DNA from: Fidelibacterota bacterium
GTDB taxonomy: Bacteria; Pseudomonadota; Alphaproteobacteria; Rhodospirillales; Rhodospirillaceae
Reading direction: 5' to 3'
NCBI GenBank assembly: GCA_947472795.1
Contig: CANJBL010000004.1
Span: forward strand, 62,001 to 126,000
DNA length: 64,000 bases
Shown here: one piece after another, positions 24,422 to 33,768 of the stretch
Layout of the letters: each line of letters starts with the position of its first letter
Numbering within the stretch: the stretch's first letter is position 1
Made by a program: the position numbers and the translations under genes
Notes under the pieces: model-generated
The model's input: the letters and a program-made list of their open reading frames with translations, nothing else
What the model was told of the DNA's origin: nothing
Database searches by the model: none

Positions 24422-26491
24422 ATGGGTCGTTCTCTTTCGCGTGGGCGCGCCGTAATGGCGCGGCTCGCCGGCTGCATTGCTGTCAGCGTTCTGTCCACCG
24501 CCGTCACACACACCGCCACCGCGGCCGACACAACACCGCACGTGCCGAATTTCTCGGCCTACGGCTGCGCCGATGCGTCACCGGCCACAGTGAGCGGTAC
24601 GCGCCACATCGGCCAGGTCATCAAGGGGACTTACACCGAGTGGGTTGAGAGCTATCGCTTGGTCGATGCTCAACCGCGACTTTTGTGCATGAGCCTGAAG
24701 CGCCCGACGGCGCATGATCTGAGTGCCGCCGAAGCACAGGCCTTGCTGACAGACTCCCTGGCCATCGGTGTACTTAGCAACGGGTTGAACCGCCGCGCCG
24801 CGACCGCCTCGGCTTCCACTTACGATGTGCCGGAGAACGTGCCCGCCGAACCGGTGAAACGTCTGGCCAAGCCGCCGGCGTCCGCACCCGATCTCAGCGC
24901 ACCGCAAAGCAGCGGCGTTGATACGCCGCCCACGGCCGCCATGAAGATTTTCACTGGCGACGCAAGCGCTGTCCTGAAGCCGTTGAAGGAGAGCAGCCTT
25001 GCAACGATAGAACCGGCGCTGACCAAGGGCGTCGAGGACCGCACGCTGGTCGCCAACGCACAGAGCTTTCCGTGGAACACACTGGCTTATCTGGTGATGA
25101 GCTATAGCGATGGTTCGTCGTGGCGCTGCAGCGGCACGGTGGTGAGCCCCTACGTGGTGCTGACTGCCGGCCACTGCGTGCACAACAAGAGCCGCGGCGG
25201 CTATGTCACATCCGTGCGCGTCTATCCCGGGCAGAATCAGGCAAACCCCGGCAGCAATGCATCGCGCCCCTATGGCTCGAACACCAGTGTCGCGGCCATT
25301 CAGGCGACGAGCCAATGGATGCAGATGTCGGGCAACGATTCCTATCCCATCACCGACTACAAATGGGATTTCGCCGCCATCCAGTTCAGCACGCCCTTCA
25401 CGTACACCGGCACGTTCATGCCGGTGATCTTCGGCAGCACGGGCGCGCCCGTGACCAGCGCCGGCTACCCGGCGGAAGTGGGAGGCAGCACGGTTTATGG
25501 CCTCTACAATGACACCGCACCCGAGACATCGCGCACCTATGGTTCGCACAACAACACACACATCCGCGAATTCTCGGTGGATGCTTCGGGTGGCAACTCG
25601 GGCGGGCCGTTCATTTACACCGACCCCAACACCAACCAGCGCTATATGGTCGGAACACTCTCTTATGGCGACGACACCAACGATGCCGCCGGTGGTCCTT
25701 GGTATGATCCCTGGAACCAGACGCTGATCAGCGGTTGGGTCAGCTGGACGCCGAACAACAACGAGGTCGCCCAGTCGGTGAGCGGCGTGCGCTTGGCCGG
25801 TGTCTTCTCGTCGGCCCAGGCCAACCTGCTTTCGTATTTGCGCTTCTACAACGACAGCGCCGCCGCCGGCTCGGTCGATGTGACCCTGGCCGATTACATC
25901 ACGGGCGCGCCACTGGCCACGTGGCATAGCCCCAGCCTGCCCCCGGAAAGCTCGCGGCAGTTCTCGATCACCGAGATTGAAAACAATGCCGATCGCTCCT
26001 TCACCAAGCCGATGATCTATTCGCTATCGGTGCGGCCCACCTTCGTGGGCGCGGTGCAGAACGTGCTGTGGAACAAGTCCGAAGGCTCGCTGACGAACTT
26101 GAGCACCTGCGACAACCCCGCCGGCAGCCGGACGGCTCTGATGAACGTGCATTCCTCGCTGATGGAAGCGGCTTATCCCTCGGCGGTGATCGTGCATAGC
26201 ACCTCGGCCAGCAATCTTGCGCTCAACCTTGGCATCTACGATGCGGCCTCGGGCCGCAAACTCGGCACATATGCCACCGGCCCCATCCCGCCCAATGGTC
26301 AGATCCTGATGTCCATGCCGGCGATTGAAGCGGCAGCGGCCATCTCACCGGGCAGTGTCTTTCACTACAATGTCCGCTCGGAGTCCGGCGGCGTCGAAAC
26401 AGGGTTCGAGGGCTATCTTCAGCTTCTTCTGAACAATAAGAACGCCAACATCGTGACGGATATGACGGCGAGCTGTGTTTTGTCGCCCTGA
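24422..26491 (+). CDS. Secreted trypsin-like serine protease with C-terminal extension, copy 1
   Basis: An exported protein of 689 residues from the ATG at 24422, which follows a G-rich site; an in-frame TTG at 24407 is an alternative. The signal peptide ends near THTATAAD. After about 190 residues of N-terminal pro-region comes a chymotrypsin-fold domain. The triad is His251 (LTAGHCVHN), Asp316 (YKWDFAAIQF) and Ser393 (GGNSGGPF). The C-terminal 230 residues are beta-rich and of unknown type; they contain LSTCDNPAGS and an MTASCVLSP ending, whose cysteines may pair. It is paralogous along its whole length to the next gene. Target unknown; the pro-region suggests a zymogen. Confidence 0.85.
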   Translation: MGRSLSRGRAVMARLAGCIAVSVLSTAVTHTATAADTTPHVPNFSAYGCADASPATVSGTRHIGQVIKGTYTEWVESYRLVDAQPRLLCMSLKRPTAHDLSAAEAQALLTDSLAIGVLSNGLNRRAATASASTYDVPENVPAEPVKRLAKPPASAPDLSAPQSSGVDTPPTAAMKIFTGDASAVLKPLKESSLATIEPALTKGVEDRTLVANAQSFPWNTLAYLVMSYSDGSSWRCSGTVVSPYVVLTAGHCVHNKSRGGYVTSVRVYPGQNQANPGSNASRPYGSNTSVAAIQATSQWMQMSGNDSYPITDYKWDFAAIQFSTPFTYTGTFMPVIFGSTGAPVTSAGYPAEVGGSTVYGLYNDTAPETSRTYGSHNNTHIREFSVDASGGNSGGPFIYTDPNTNQRYMVGTLSYGDDTNDAAGGPWYDPWNQTLISGWVSWTPNNNEVAQSVSGVRLAGVFSSAQANLLSYLRFYNDSAAAGSVDVTLADYITGAPLATWHSPSLPPESSRQFSITEIENNADRSFTKPMIYSLSVRPTFVGAVQNVLWNKSEGSLTNLSTCDNPAGSRTALMNVHSSLMEAAYPSAVIVHSTSASNLALNLGIYDAASGRKLGTYATGPIPPNGQILMSMPAIEAAAAISPGSVFHYNVRSESGGVETGFEGYLQLLLNNKNANIVTDMTASCVLSP

Positions 26492-26569
26492 TCGGAGTCG
26501 GTCTTAAGAGCGTCCGGAGGCGGTTGCAGGTTGCGGGGGATTGCACGCTGAATTCACGTTCGGCAATAT

Positions 26570-26597
26570 CGTCAAATTGCTTCCGGCGCGCTATAAT
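26570..26597 (+). promoter_or_regulatory. Shared upstream motif, copy 2, with a TATAAT -10 box
   Basis: CGTCAAATTGCTTCCGGCGCGCT at 26570-26592 corresponds to 24258-24280. It runs directly into TATAAT (26592-26597), a perfect -10 hexamer, 34 bases before the start codon. Copy 1 does not keep TATAAT at the same place. Confidence 0.5.
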
Positions 26598-26631
26598 CAC
26601 AGCGGGAAGGATTGGTTAGCAGGAGTATCGT

Positions 26632-28719
26632 GTGCTCGAATCCTTCCGCGTCTTCCGCATGACAACACCGCTTTTCGCTGCCTTGCTTTTGGGCCCTTCG
26701 CTTTTGAGTGCTGGCACGGCGTATGCGCAAACAGCATCGACGCCTCCGCATCTGCCCGACCTCAGCGCCTATAGCTGCGCCAGCGTGTCGGCTCAGCCGC
26801 AGACCAATACCCGCCACATCGGACAGGTTATTAAAGGCATCTACAACGAGTGGAACGAGATTTATGGCGTGAACGGCGATCAGCAGCACCTGATCTGTGT
26901 CAGCCTCATGCGTCCGTCGTTGAAGCAGTTGAGCGCGGCTGAAGTTCAAACATTCCTGACGGACTCGCTGAACGTCGGCGCGCCGGCCCTTGCCGGGCCG
27001 GACCGCCAGCAGGTTTTGCCCCAAGGCATTTTGGAAAAACCGGAAAACATTCCCGCCGAGCCCATGAAGCGCTTGCGCAAATCGCCGCCGGCGTCACCCG
27101 CCAGCGGCGAGCAGAAGTCCAACGCCGCAGAAGAACTGCCGCCGCTGCCGGCCGCCAAGAATTTCGATACGGGCACGACGACGCCAGTTTTACCGCCACA
27201 GCATGGCAGTGCCATTGCCCCCGCCGGAGCCAGTTTGAACTCGCGCGAGACACCAGCCACAGTCGGCACCGAGGACCGCGCAATAACCAGCAACACACAG
27301 ACATACCCATGGAACACCGTGGCGTATCTGTCCGCGACTTATCCCAGTGGTGACAGTTATCGGTGTAGTGCGACAGTTGTGAGTGCTTATGTCGTGGTGA
27401 CGGCGGGCCACTGCGTCCACAACAACGCCCGCGGCGGGTTCATCAGTTCGGCGCGTGTGTACCCCGGACAGAATCAGCAGACCCTGGGCGACAACACGCC
27501 CTTACGGTTTTACGGCGTCAAGTCAGACCTTCAGGCCGCTCAGACAACGTCGCAATGGGCCCAGATCGCCGACCAGGATTCTTATCTCGTCAGCGAATAC
27601 AAGAACGACATGGGGGCGCTGGAGTTCAAGACGCCCTTCACCTACACATCCACCTTCATGCCCATTCTGTACGGCAGCCTCAACTCGCCGATCACGAGTG
27701 TGGGCTATCCCGCCGAATACAAGAGTCAGGCGGCTTACGGCCAGTATGCGGATACGGGCAACGAGACAAGCGAATCAACGTCACAGGGCTTTCATGCGCA
27801 GCACGTGCGCGCTTTTGCGGTGGATGCCTCGGGTGGCAATTCCGGCGGCCCTTTCATCTACACCGATCCGCTCACCAACCAGCGCTATCTGGTAGGTTCG
27901 CTTTCCTACGGCGAAGACCTAGACGACGATTCCGGCGGGCCTTGGTACGAGTCCTATAATCAATCGCTGCTCAGCGGTTGGGTGAGTTGGACACCCAATA
28001 CGGTCACGGCCGGATCCGTCAGCGGTTTGCGCGCGGCCAGCATCTTCGGGTCTATCCAATCCAATCTGGTGTCTTACTTGCGCTTTTATAATTCCGGCAC
28101 GTCAGCCGGAACGGTGGACGTGACCCTGGCGGACTATGCGACCGGCACCGTGCTCGCCACCTGGACCAGCCCTAGCCTCGCGGGCGGCAGTTCAAGGCAG
28201 TTTGGCATTGACGAGATCGAGTCAAACGCCAATGCGACTTTCACCAAGCCGGCGATTTATTCTATCTCGGTGCGGCCTACTTTCACCGGCAGCTTTCAGA
28301 ACGCGCTGTGGCGGAAACTGGATGCCACGCTGACCAACCTCAGTACGTGCGATACGCAGTCCACCAACCAAAAAGTCCTTATCAACGTGCATTCGTCGCT
28401 GCTGCAGAGCGGCTATCCCGCCGCCGTGGTGGTGCACAACACGGCCTCAACTGCTGTGAGCGTGAACCTGGGGATGTACAACGCGCAGGACGGCCAGAAG
28501 ATGGGCACGTATTTCACCAGTTCCATCCCCGCGAACGCGCAGAAAGTGGTGGCGGTCTCCGATATGGAGAAAGCGGCTGGGTTTTCGCCAGGAAACACCG
28601 TTTATCACTACGTCATCAAGGCCGAGACGAATTTCACCGGCTATCTGCAGCACCTGCTCAACAATCAGGCAGCTGGGATCGTCACCGACATGACGCCCAC
28701 GTGTTCGTTGACGCCGTAG
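26632..28719 (+). CDS. Secreted trypsin-like serine protease with C-terminal extension, copy 2
   Basis: A 695-residue paralogue of the preceding protein in direct tandem. GTG start at 26632 with AGGAG six bases upstream. Signal peptide ends near AGTAYAQT. The triad is His260 (VTAGHCVHN), Asp326 (YKNDMGALEF) and Ser404 (GGNSGGPF). The shared pieces include RHIGQVIKG near the N-terminus, PWNTVAYL before the protease domain, SVRPTF and LSTCD in the C-terminal region, and a TPTCSLTP end. The pro-region linkers are the most diverged part. Both copies keep the catalytic residues, so both should be active, perhaps with different specificity. Confidence 0.85.
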   Translation: MLESFRVFRMTTPLFAALLLGPSLLSAGTAYAQTASTPPHLPDLSAYSCASVSAQPQTNTRHIGQVIKGIYNEWNEIYGVNGDQQHLICVSLMRPSLKQLSAAEVQTFLTDSLNVGAPALAGPDRQQVLPQGILEKPENIPAEPMKRLRKSPPASPASGEQKSNAAEELPPLPAAKNFDTGTTTPVLPPQHGSAIAPAGASLNSRETPATVGTEDRAITSNTQTYPWNTVAYLSATYPSGDSYRCSATVVSAYVVVTAGHCVHNNARGGFISSARVYPGQNQQTLGDNTPLRFYGVKSDLQAAQTTSQWAQIADQDSYLVSEYKNDMGALEFKTPFTYTSTFMPILYGSLNSPITSVGYPAEYKSQAAYGQYADTGNETSESTSQGFHAQHVRAFAVDASGGNSGGPFIYTDPLTNQRYLVGSLSYGEDLDDDSGGPWYESYNQSLLSGWVSWTPNTVTAGSVSGLRAASIFGSIQSNLVSYLRFYNSGTSAGTVDVTLADYATGTVLATWTSPSLAGGSSRQFGIDEIESNANATFTKPAIYSISVRPTFTGSFQNALWRKLDATLTNLSTCDTQSTNQKVLINVHSSLLQSGYPAAVVVHNTASTAVSVNLGMYNAQDGQKMGTYFTSSIPANAQKVVAVSDMEKAAGFSPGNTVYHYVIKAETNFTGYLQHLLNNQAAGIVTDMTPTCSLTP

Positions 28720-28744
28720 GCGTGCGCGCTCGCCCCTTTAAGGC

Positions 28745-29284
28745 TCAGCGGTCCAACACAACAAAGCTGAAAGCCAGCCCATCCGGTGTTTCGGGACTGT
28801 GCGGCTCGCGGGAAACTTCCCGCCAACCGCCGAGGTCAAGATCCAACCGGGTGTCACCTTCAACGGCGCCGTGCACTTCGGTCAGGTAGATGCGATCGGC
28901 GCGGTCAAGGGCTTGGCGGTAGATCTCGGCGCCGCCAATCACGGCAATCTCGTCGGCGCCCGTACGATGCGCATCCTCGTAGGCCAGCGCAAAAGCCGAC
29001 GCCAAGTCGCCAGCCGTCACGATGCCCGCGCCGGCATGCGCGTTTGCCCATATGGCATCACGTGTCACGATAATATTTGTCCGCCGCGGTAGAGGCCGGC
29101 CGATGGATTCGTAAGTTTTACGGCCCATGACAATCGGTTTTCCCACGGTCATGCGCTTGAAGTACTGGAGGTCCGCCGAAATATGCCAGGGGAGTTTACC
29201 GGCCTTGCCGATGACGCCGTTGTCGGCCCGGGCAACAACGAGAGTGATACGTATTGCCGGTTTTTGACTGCCTTCCGAGGCCAT
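28745..29284 (-). CDS. folA: Dihydrofolate reductase
   Basis: NADPH-dependent reduction of dihydrofolate to tetrahydrofolate; 179 residues. Conserved pieces are ITLVVARADNGVIGKAGKLP with LPWHISADLQYFK (Trp of the folate loop, acidic Asp at the active site) and IVMGRKTYESIGRPLP (NADPH site), plus VIGGAEIYRQAL. The ATG at 29284 has AAGGAA eight bases upstream; the frame extends to 29338 without a better start. It is close to thyA, its metabolic partner, which produces dihydrofolate, with one small gene between them. Confidence 0.94.
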   Translation of the reverse strand: MASEGSQKPAIRITLVVARADNGVIGKAGKLPWHISADLQYFKRMTVGKPIVMGRKTYESIGRPLPRRTNIIVTRDAIWANAHAGAGIVTAGDLASAFALAYEDAHRTGADEIAVIGGAEIYRQALDRADRIYLTEVHGAVEGDTRLDLDLGGWREVSREPHSPETPDGLAFSFVVLDR

Positions 29285-29465
29285 TTTATCGATTCCTTGC
29301 CGCCGGATCGCCCTAACTGGGGCCCGGAAAAACCACATTCGAGGGATATATCAGACTGAAGGGAATTAGACTTCCCGGAAAAACGCGTGTTAGACTTGAG
29401 GCAGTCCCGCCCGTAAAGGTTGGGGCAAAGTTTTCAGAACAAGGTTCCTAGGGAGGAAAAAATCC

Positions 29466-29753
29466 ATGAACCGGACGACAAAGATCATTGCTACCGCTAC
29501 CGTTGCACTGTTTGCCATGGGCGGCAGCGCCTGGGCCGCCGATTGCCCCGCCCGCCCGACGGTGCCCGATATGGCTTCTGTTGACGGCGCCAAGGTGACC
29601 GGCAAAGAAATGGAAAAGATCGCCACCGAGTATGATGCGTACCAGAACAACTTCGTGAAGTTCAGCGATTGCATCAACAAGGAATTCGAAGAGTCGCAAG
29701 GCAAGTTCAAGACTGTGATGGACGCCTACTCGGCAAAGAACAAGAAGAAGTAA
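29466..29753 (+). CDS. Small exported protein of unknown function
   Basis: A 95-residue protein that I do not recognise. A clear signal peptide (1-25, ending GSAWAAD) leaves a mature protein of about 70 residues, mostly charged helix, with two cysteines (DCPARP at the mature N-terminus and SDCINKEF near the middle) that could form one disulfide in the periplasm. It ends in a Lys-rich tail. AGGGAGGA stands close before the ATG, one of the strongest ribosome sites in the window, and a hairpin follows. It may be highly expressed. It is divergent from folA. Confidence 0.75.
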   Translation: MNRTTKIIATATVALFAMGGSAWAADCPARPTVPDMASVDGAKVTGKEMEKIATEYDAYQNNFVKFSDCINKEFEESQGKFKTVMDAYSAKNKKK

Positions 29754-29779
29754 TTTAAGCCCCTATCGGGTTTTGCAGC

Positions 29780-29803
29780 GGCGCCGCCCTCAAGGGCGGC
29801 GCC
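29780..29803 (+). terminator. GC-rich hairpin after the small exported gene
   Basis: GGCGCCGCCCT and AGGGCGGCGCC are perfect inverted arms separated by CA (the loop must open a few pairs), followed by GTTTGCATTT. The T-run is weak, so termination strength is uncertain. Confidence 0.6.
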
Positions 29804-29841
29804 GTTTGCATTTGAGAGCTTATTTTTTGGTCGCGCCGTTA

Positions 29842-29870
29842 TGCCGAAAACCGGTTCCCACTTTTCGGCA
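29842..29870. repeat. CCGAAAACCGGTTCCC-type inverted repeat before the thyA 3' end
   Basis: TGCCGAAAA and TTTTCGGCA form a perfect 9-bp stem around an 11-base loop CCGGTTCCCAC. This element is widespread in intergenic DNA of alphaproteobacteria. It lies between the convergent ends of the small exported gene and thyA and could end both transcripts. Confidence 0.65.
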
Positions 29871-29877
29871 CGGCGCT

Positions 29878-30672
29878 CTATACCGCGACCTTGGCCGCAA
29901 TGTGCGGGTGCGGGTTGTAGTTCTCGATTTTGAAATCTTCGTAGCCAAAACCGAAGATGTCGCCGACACCGGGATTGATTTTCATGGTGGGCAAGGGACG
30001 CGGCGCGCGGCTCAATTGGATTTGCGCCTGCTCGATATGATTTGAGTAAATGTGCGCGTCACCCAGCGTGTGGATGAACTCGCCGGGTTTGTAGCCCGTC
30101 ACTTGCGCCACCATCATGGTCAAGAGCGCGTAGGACGCAATGTTGTAAGGCACGCCGAGGAAAATATCGCCGCTGCGCTGATAGAGCTGACAAGAGAGCT
30201 TGCCGTCAGCGACATAAAACTGAAAAAGCGTGTGACAGGGCGGCAAAGCCATGTCGTCCACTTCCGCCGGGTTCCAGGCCGAAACGATATGGCGCCGGCT
30301 ATCGGGCTTGGTTTGGATAGCTTTGACCACGGCGGAGATTTGGTCGATCTGCCGGCCATCCGGCGCGTGCCAGGAGCGCCACTGGCGCCCGTACACGGGG
30401 CCCAAATCGCCGTTCTCATCCGCCCACTCATCCCAGATCGAGACGCCATTCTGCTTCAGATAAGCGATGTTGGTATCGCCGCGCAGCAGCCACAGCAGTT
30501 CGTAAATGATCGATTTGAGATGCAGCTTTTTGGTGGTCAGCAGCGGAAAGCCTTCGGCCAGATCGAACCGCATCTGGTGCCCGAAGACGCTGAGCGTGCC
30601 CGTGCCGGTGCGGTCTGACTTTTTTGCGCCCGCACGCAGAACGTGTTCCAACAGATCAAGATATTGTTGCAT
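29878..30672 (-). CDS. thyA: Thymidylate synthase
   Basis: Methylates dUMP to dTMP with methylene-THF as carbon and hydride donor. The protein has 264 residues, the same length as E. coli ThyA. The catalytic Cys is in [12 protein letters not shown] (about residue 146). It has the phosphate-binding [17 protein letters not shown] region and the N-terminal [17 protein letters not shown] loop. It is divergent from the tmRNA gene. Confidence 0.97.
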   Translation of the reverse strand: MQQYLDLLEHVLRAGAKKSDRTGTGTLSVFGHQMRFDLAEGFPLLTTKKLHLKSIIYELLWLLRGDTNIAYLKQNGVSIWDEWADENGDLGPVYGRQWRSWHAPDGRQIDQISAVVKAIQTKPDSRRHIVSAWNPAEVDDMALPPCHTLFQFYVADGKLSCQLYQRSGDIFLGVPYNIASYALLTMMVAQVTGYKPGEFIHTLGDAHIYSNHIEQAQIQLSRAPRPLPTMKINPGVGDIFGFGYEDFKIENYNPHPHIAAKVAV

Positions 30673-30741
30673 AGCCGTTTTATAACGCTAACCCGAGGTA
30701 CTCGGTAGGTAGCAATCTTAATCAAAGCGCCCTATATTGAT

Positions 30742-31010
30742 AAGGCCGCGCAAGCGGCTATGGCGCTAAACCTGCTGTGGCATAGGCGTAGCGGACCCGG
30801 GGGCAGTACCCGGCGCCTCCACCATTTTGCCGGCATCTGCTTCTTAGCAGCAGCCGGTTATGGGGGCGACTCAGGCTCGACGTGCGCAGTAAAGACGGTA
30901 GCTGTTCCCGGCATGATTCCACCGTTATCGGGTCATATCTAAAAGTGCCAACGACAACGTTGCACTCGTTTCGGACGTCCGCCTCGCTGCCTAACGGCCG
31001 CTAGGTAATA
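30742..31010 (+). ncRNA. ssrA: Circularly permuted two-piece tmRNA precursor
   Basis: Rescues stalled ribosomes and tags the unfinished protein for proteolysis. The acceptor piece comes first and ends CGGCGCCTCCACCA with the CCA at 30822-30824, preceded by a CCGGG/CCCGG T-arm. After about 37 bases the coding piece begins GGGGGCGACTCAGGCTCGAC at 30862. Its first seven bases pair fully with CGCCTCC of the acceptor piece and include a G3-U pair, the alanine identity signal. The tag frame follows. The 5' and 3' limits given here are approximate. A TATATT at 30733-30738 may be the -10 box. The permuted order is the alphaproteobacterial type. Confidence 0.9.
30947..30994 (+). other. tmRNA tag reading frame
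   Basis: Fifteen codons starting at GCC and ending with TAA: A-N-D-N-V-A-L-V-S-D-V-R-L-A-A. ANDN is the part that alpha-type SspB recognises, and LAA at the end is the ClpX signal. The middle (VALVSDVR) differs from the tags I know. A further Ala is added from the charged tmRNA itself. Confidence 0.85.
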
Positions 31011-31037
31011 TACGTCTAAAACGCGGTTCGGGGGGCA

Positions 31038-31248
31038 CCGGGCAACAGAAGCCCCCCACTGATTTTGGCTACGTTTCTGTCTGTTCGCAGGGCTTCTGTT
31101 GCCCGGCCTTAAATAATGGCGGGCTTCGCCCGCATGCAACAGAAGCCCCCCACTGATTTTGGCTACGTTTCTGTCTGTTCGTAGGGCTTTTGTTGCCCGG
31201 CCTTAAATAATGGCGGGCTTCGCCCGCATGCAACAGAAGCCCCCCACT
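31038..31248 (+). repeat. 94-bp tandem hairpin repeat between ssrA and sspB
   Basis: CAACAGAAGCCCCCCACT occurs at 31043, 31137 and 31231, exactly 94 bases apart: two full units and the start of a third. Each unit holds two hairpins. One has a long stem (CCGGGCAACAGAAGCCC at 31038-31054 against 31090-31106, 17 bp perfect in unit 1); the other is GCGGGC-ttc-GCCCGC. The two units differ only at a few positions. No ORF of merit lies inside. Confidence 0.85.
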
Positions 31249-31368
31249 TTCATCAGCCGCTTGTAATGCGATGCATGCGACTCGGGTTCGCCGTTGCATG
31301 ACGCCCGGGGGAAATTTCCAGTTTAATTTCGTTGAACCTTTCGCCTGTCCCGGGGAGAATACGCCCTT

Positions 31369-31971
31369 ATGAACATCACGTCCCTCAGCTACGAACGTAT
31401 GGTGGAGAATGCGCTGCGCGGCGTGTTGCGCGAAGCGCTGAAGATCACCGCGGCGCAAGGCCTGCCCGGCGCGCACCATTTCTATATCACGTTCGACACC
31501 ACGGCCCCCGACGTGCAGATCGCGGCAAGTCTGCGGGCGCTGCATCCCAGTGAGATGACCATCGTGCTGCAGCACCAGTTCTGGGACTTGCAGGTGCACG
31601 AGGAACACTTCGAGATCACGCTCAGCTTCAACGGCGCGAGCCAGCGGCTGTCTATTCCTTTCGTGGCGGTGACAGCCTTTGCCGATCCACATGCCAAGTT
31701 CGGCCTGCAGTTTCACGTAGAGTTCGAAGAACGCTCGGGAGCCGACGAGGATGCCGACGCCGAAAACGACGATGCGGAAGAGTCCACGCTGAATGACATG
31801 CTGCCGGTGGATTCCGCCAAGGTTTCCCAGCGTTTGAAGGGTGGCCGCAAGGCTGTTCCCGCCACACCGCTGACCGCTGTGAAAAAGGACTCCGACGAGG
31901 ACAGCTCTGGCGACACCTCGGGCGACACCAGCGGCAAAGTGGTGACGCTCGACGCTTTCCGCAAAAAATAG
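31369..31971 (+). CDS. sspB: ClpXP adaptor SspB, alphaproteobacterial type
   Basis: Delivers ssrA-tagged proteins to ClpXP. 200 residues. The folded tag-binding domain (about 1-125) contains ISYERMVENALRGVL-like opening (here LSYERMVENALRGVL), HHFYITFDT and LPFVAVTAFADPHAKFGLQF-like strands (here IPFVAVTAFADPH). A long acidic, disordered linker (EEDADAENDDAEE region) leads to a short C-terminal ClpX-docking tail ending VVTLDAFRKK. All of this fits SspB-alpha. It lies about 360 bases downstream of the tmRNA gene, so tag and adaptor are neighbours. Confidence 0.93.
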   Translation: MNITSLSYERMVENALRGVLREALKITAAQGLPGAHHFYITFDTTAPDVQIAASLRALHPSEMTIVLQHQFWDLQVHEEHFEITLSFNGASQRLSIPFVAVTAFADPHAKFGLQFHVEFEERSGADEDADAENDDAEESTLNDMLPVDSAKVSQRLKGGRKAVPATPLTAVKKDSDEDSSGDTSGDTSGKVVTLDAFRKK

Positions 31972-32010
31972 CGGGCCGCAAAAAATAGCAGGCCGCAAAA
32001 AATAGCAGGC
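31961..32010 (+). repeat. 17-bp unit in three tandem copies over the stop codon of sspB
   Basis: GCAAAAAATAGCGGGCC, GCAAAAAATAGCAGGCC and GCAAAAAATAGCAGGC. The first TAG is the sspB stop. Because the period is 17, the three TAG codons fall in three different frames. Confidence 0.9.
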
Positions 32011-32074
32011 ATTCGCGCCGCTCACAGCCACACGCCATGTCTTTCCCCTTCTAAACCCAGTACGGACGACGCCC

Positions 32075-33685
<1,611 letters not shown>

Positions 33686-33717
33686 ACTCTTACAACTTAA
33701 AGTGAATCTGCTGGCTT

Positions 33718-33768
33718 CATTGCACTCGTAGGGATTACTATCGCCTTCGATCCAGGAGGCGTGCAATG
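33718..33768 (+). promoter_or_regulatory. Inverted repeat overlapping the DUF262 gene start
   Basis: CATTGCAC at 33718-33725 and GTGCAATG at 33761-33768 are perfect 8-bp inverted arms, 35 bases apart. The right arm contains the ATG start codon, and AGGAGG (33754-33759) lies just before it. The arrangement could be an operator for self-control, or an RNA hairpin that hides the start. It may also be chance. Confidence 0.35.

Noticed and set aside
31038-31248. 94-bp repeat considered as a CRISPR array
   Set aside because: The whole 94 bases repeat, with no variable spacers, only two units, and no cas genes nearby.
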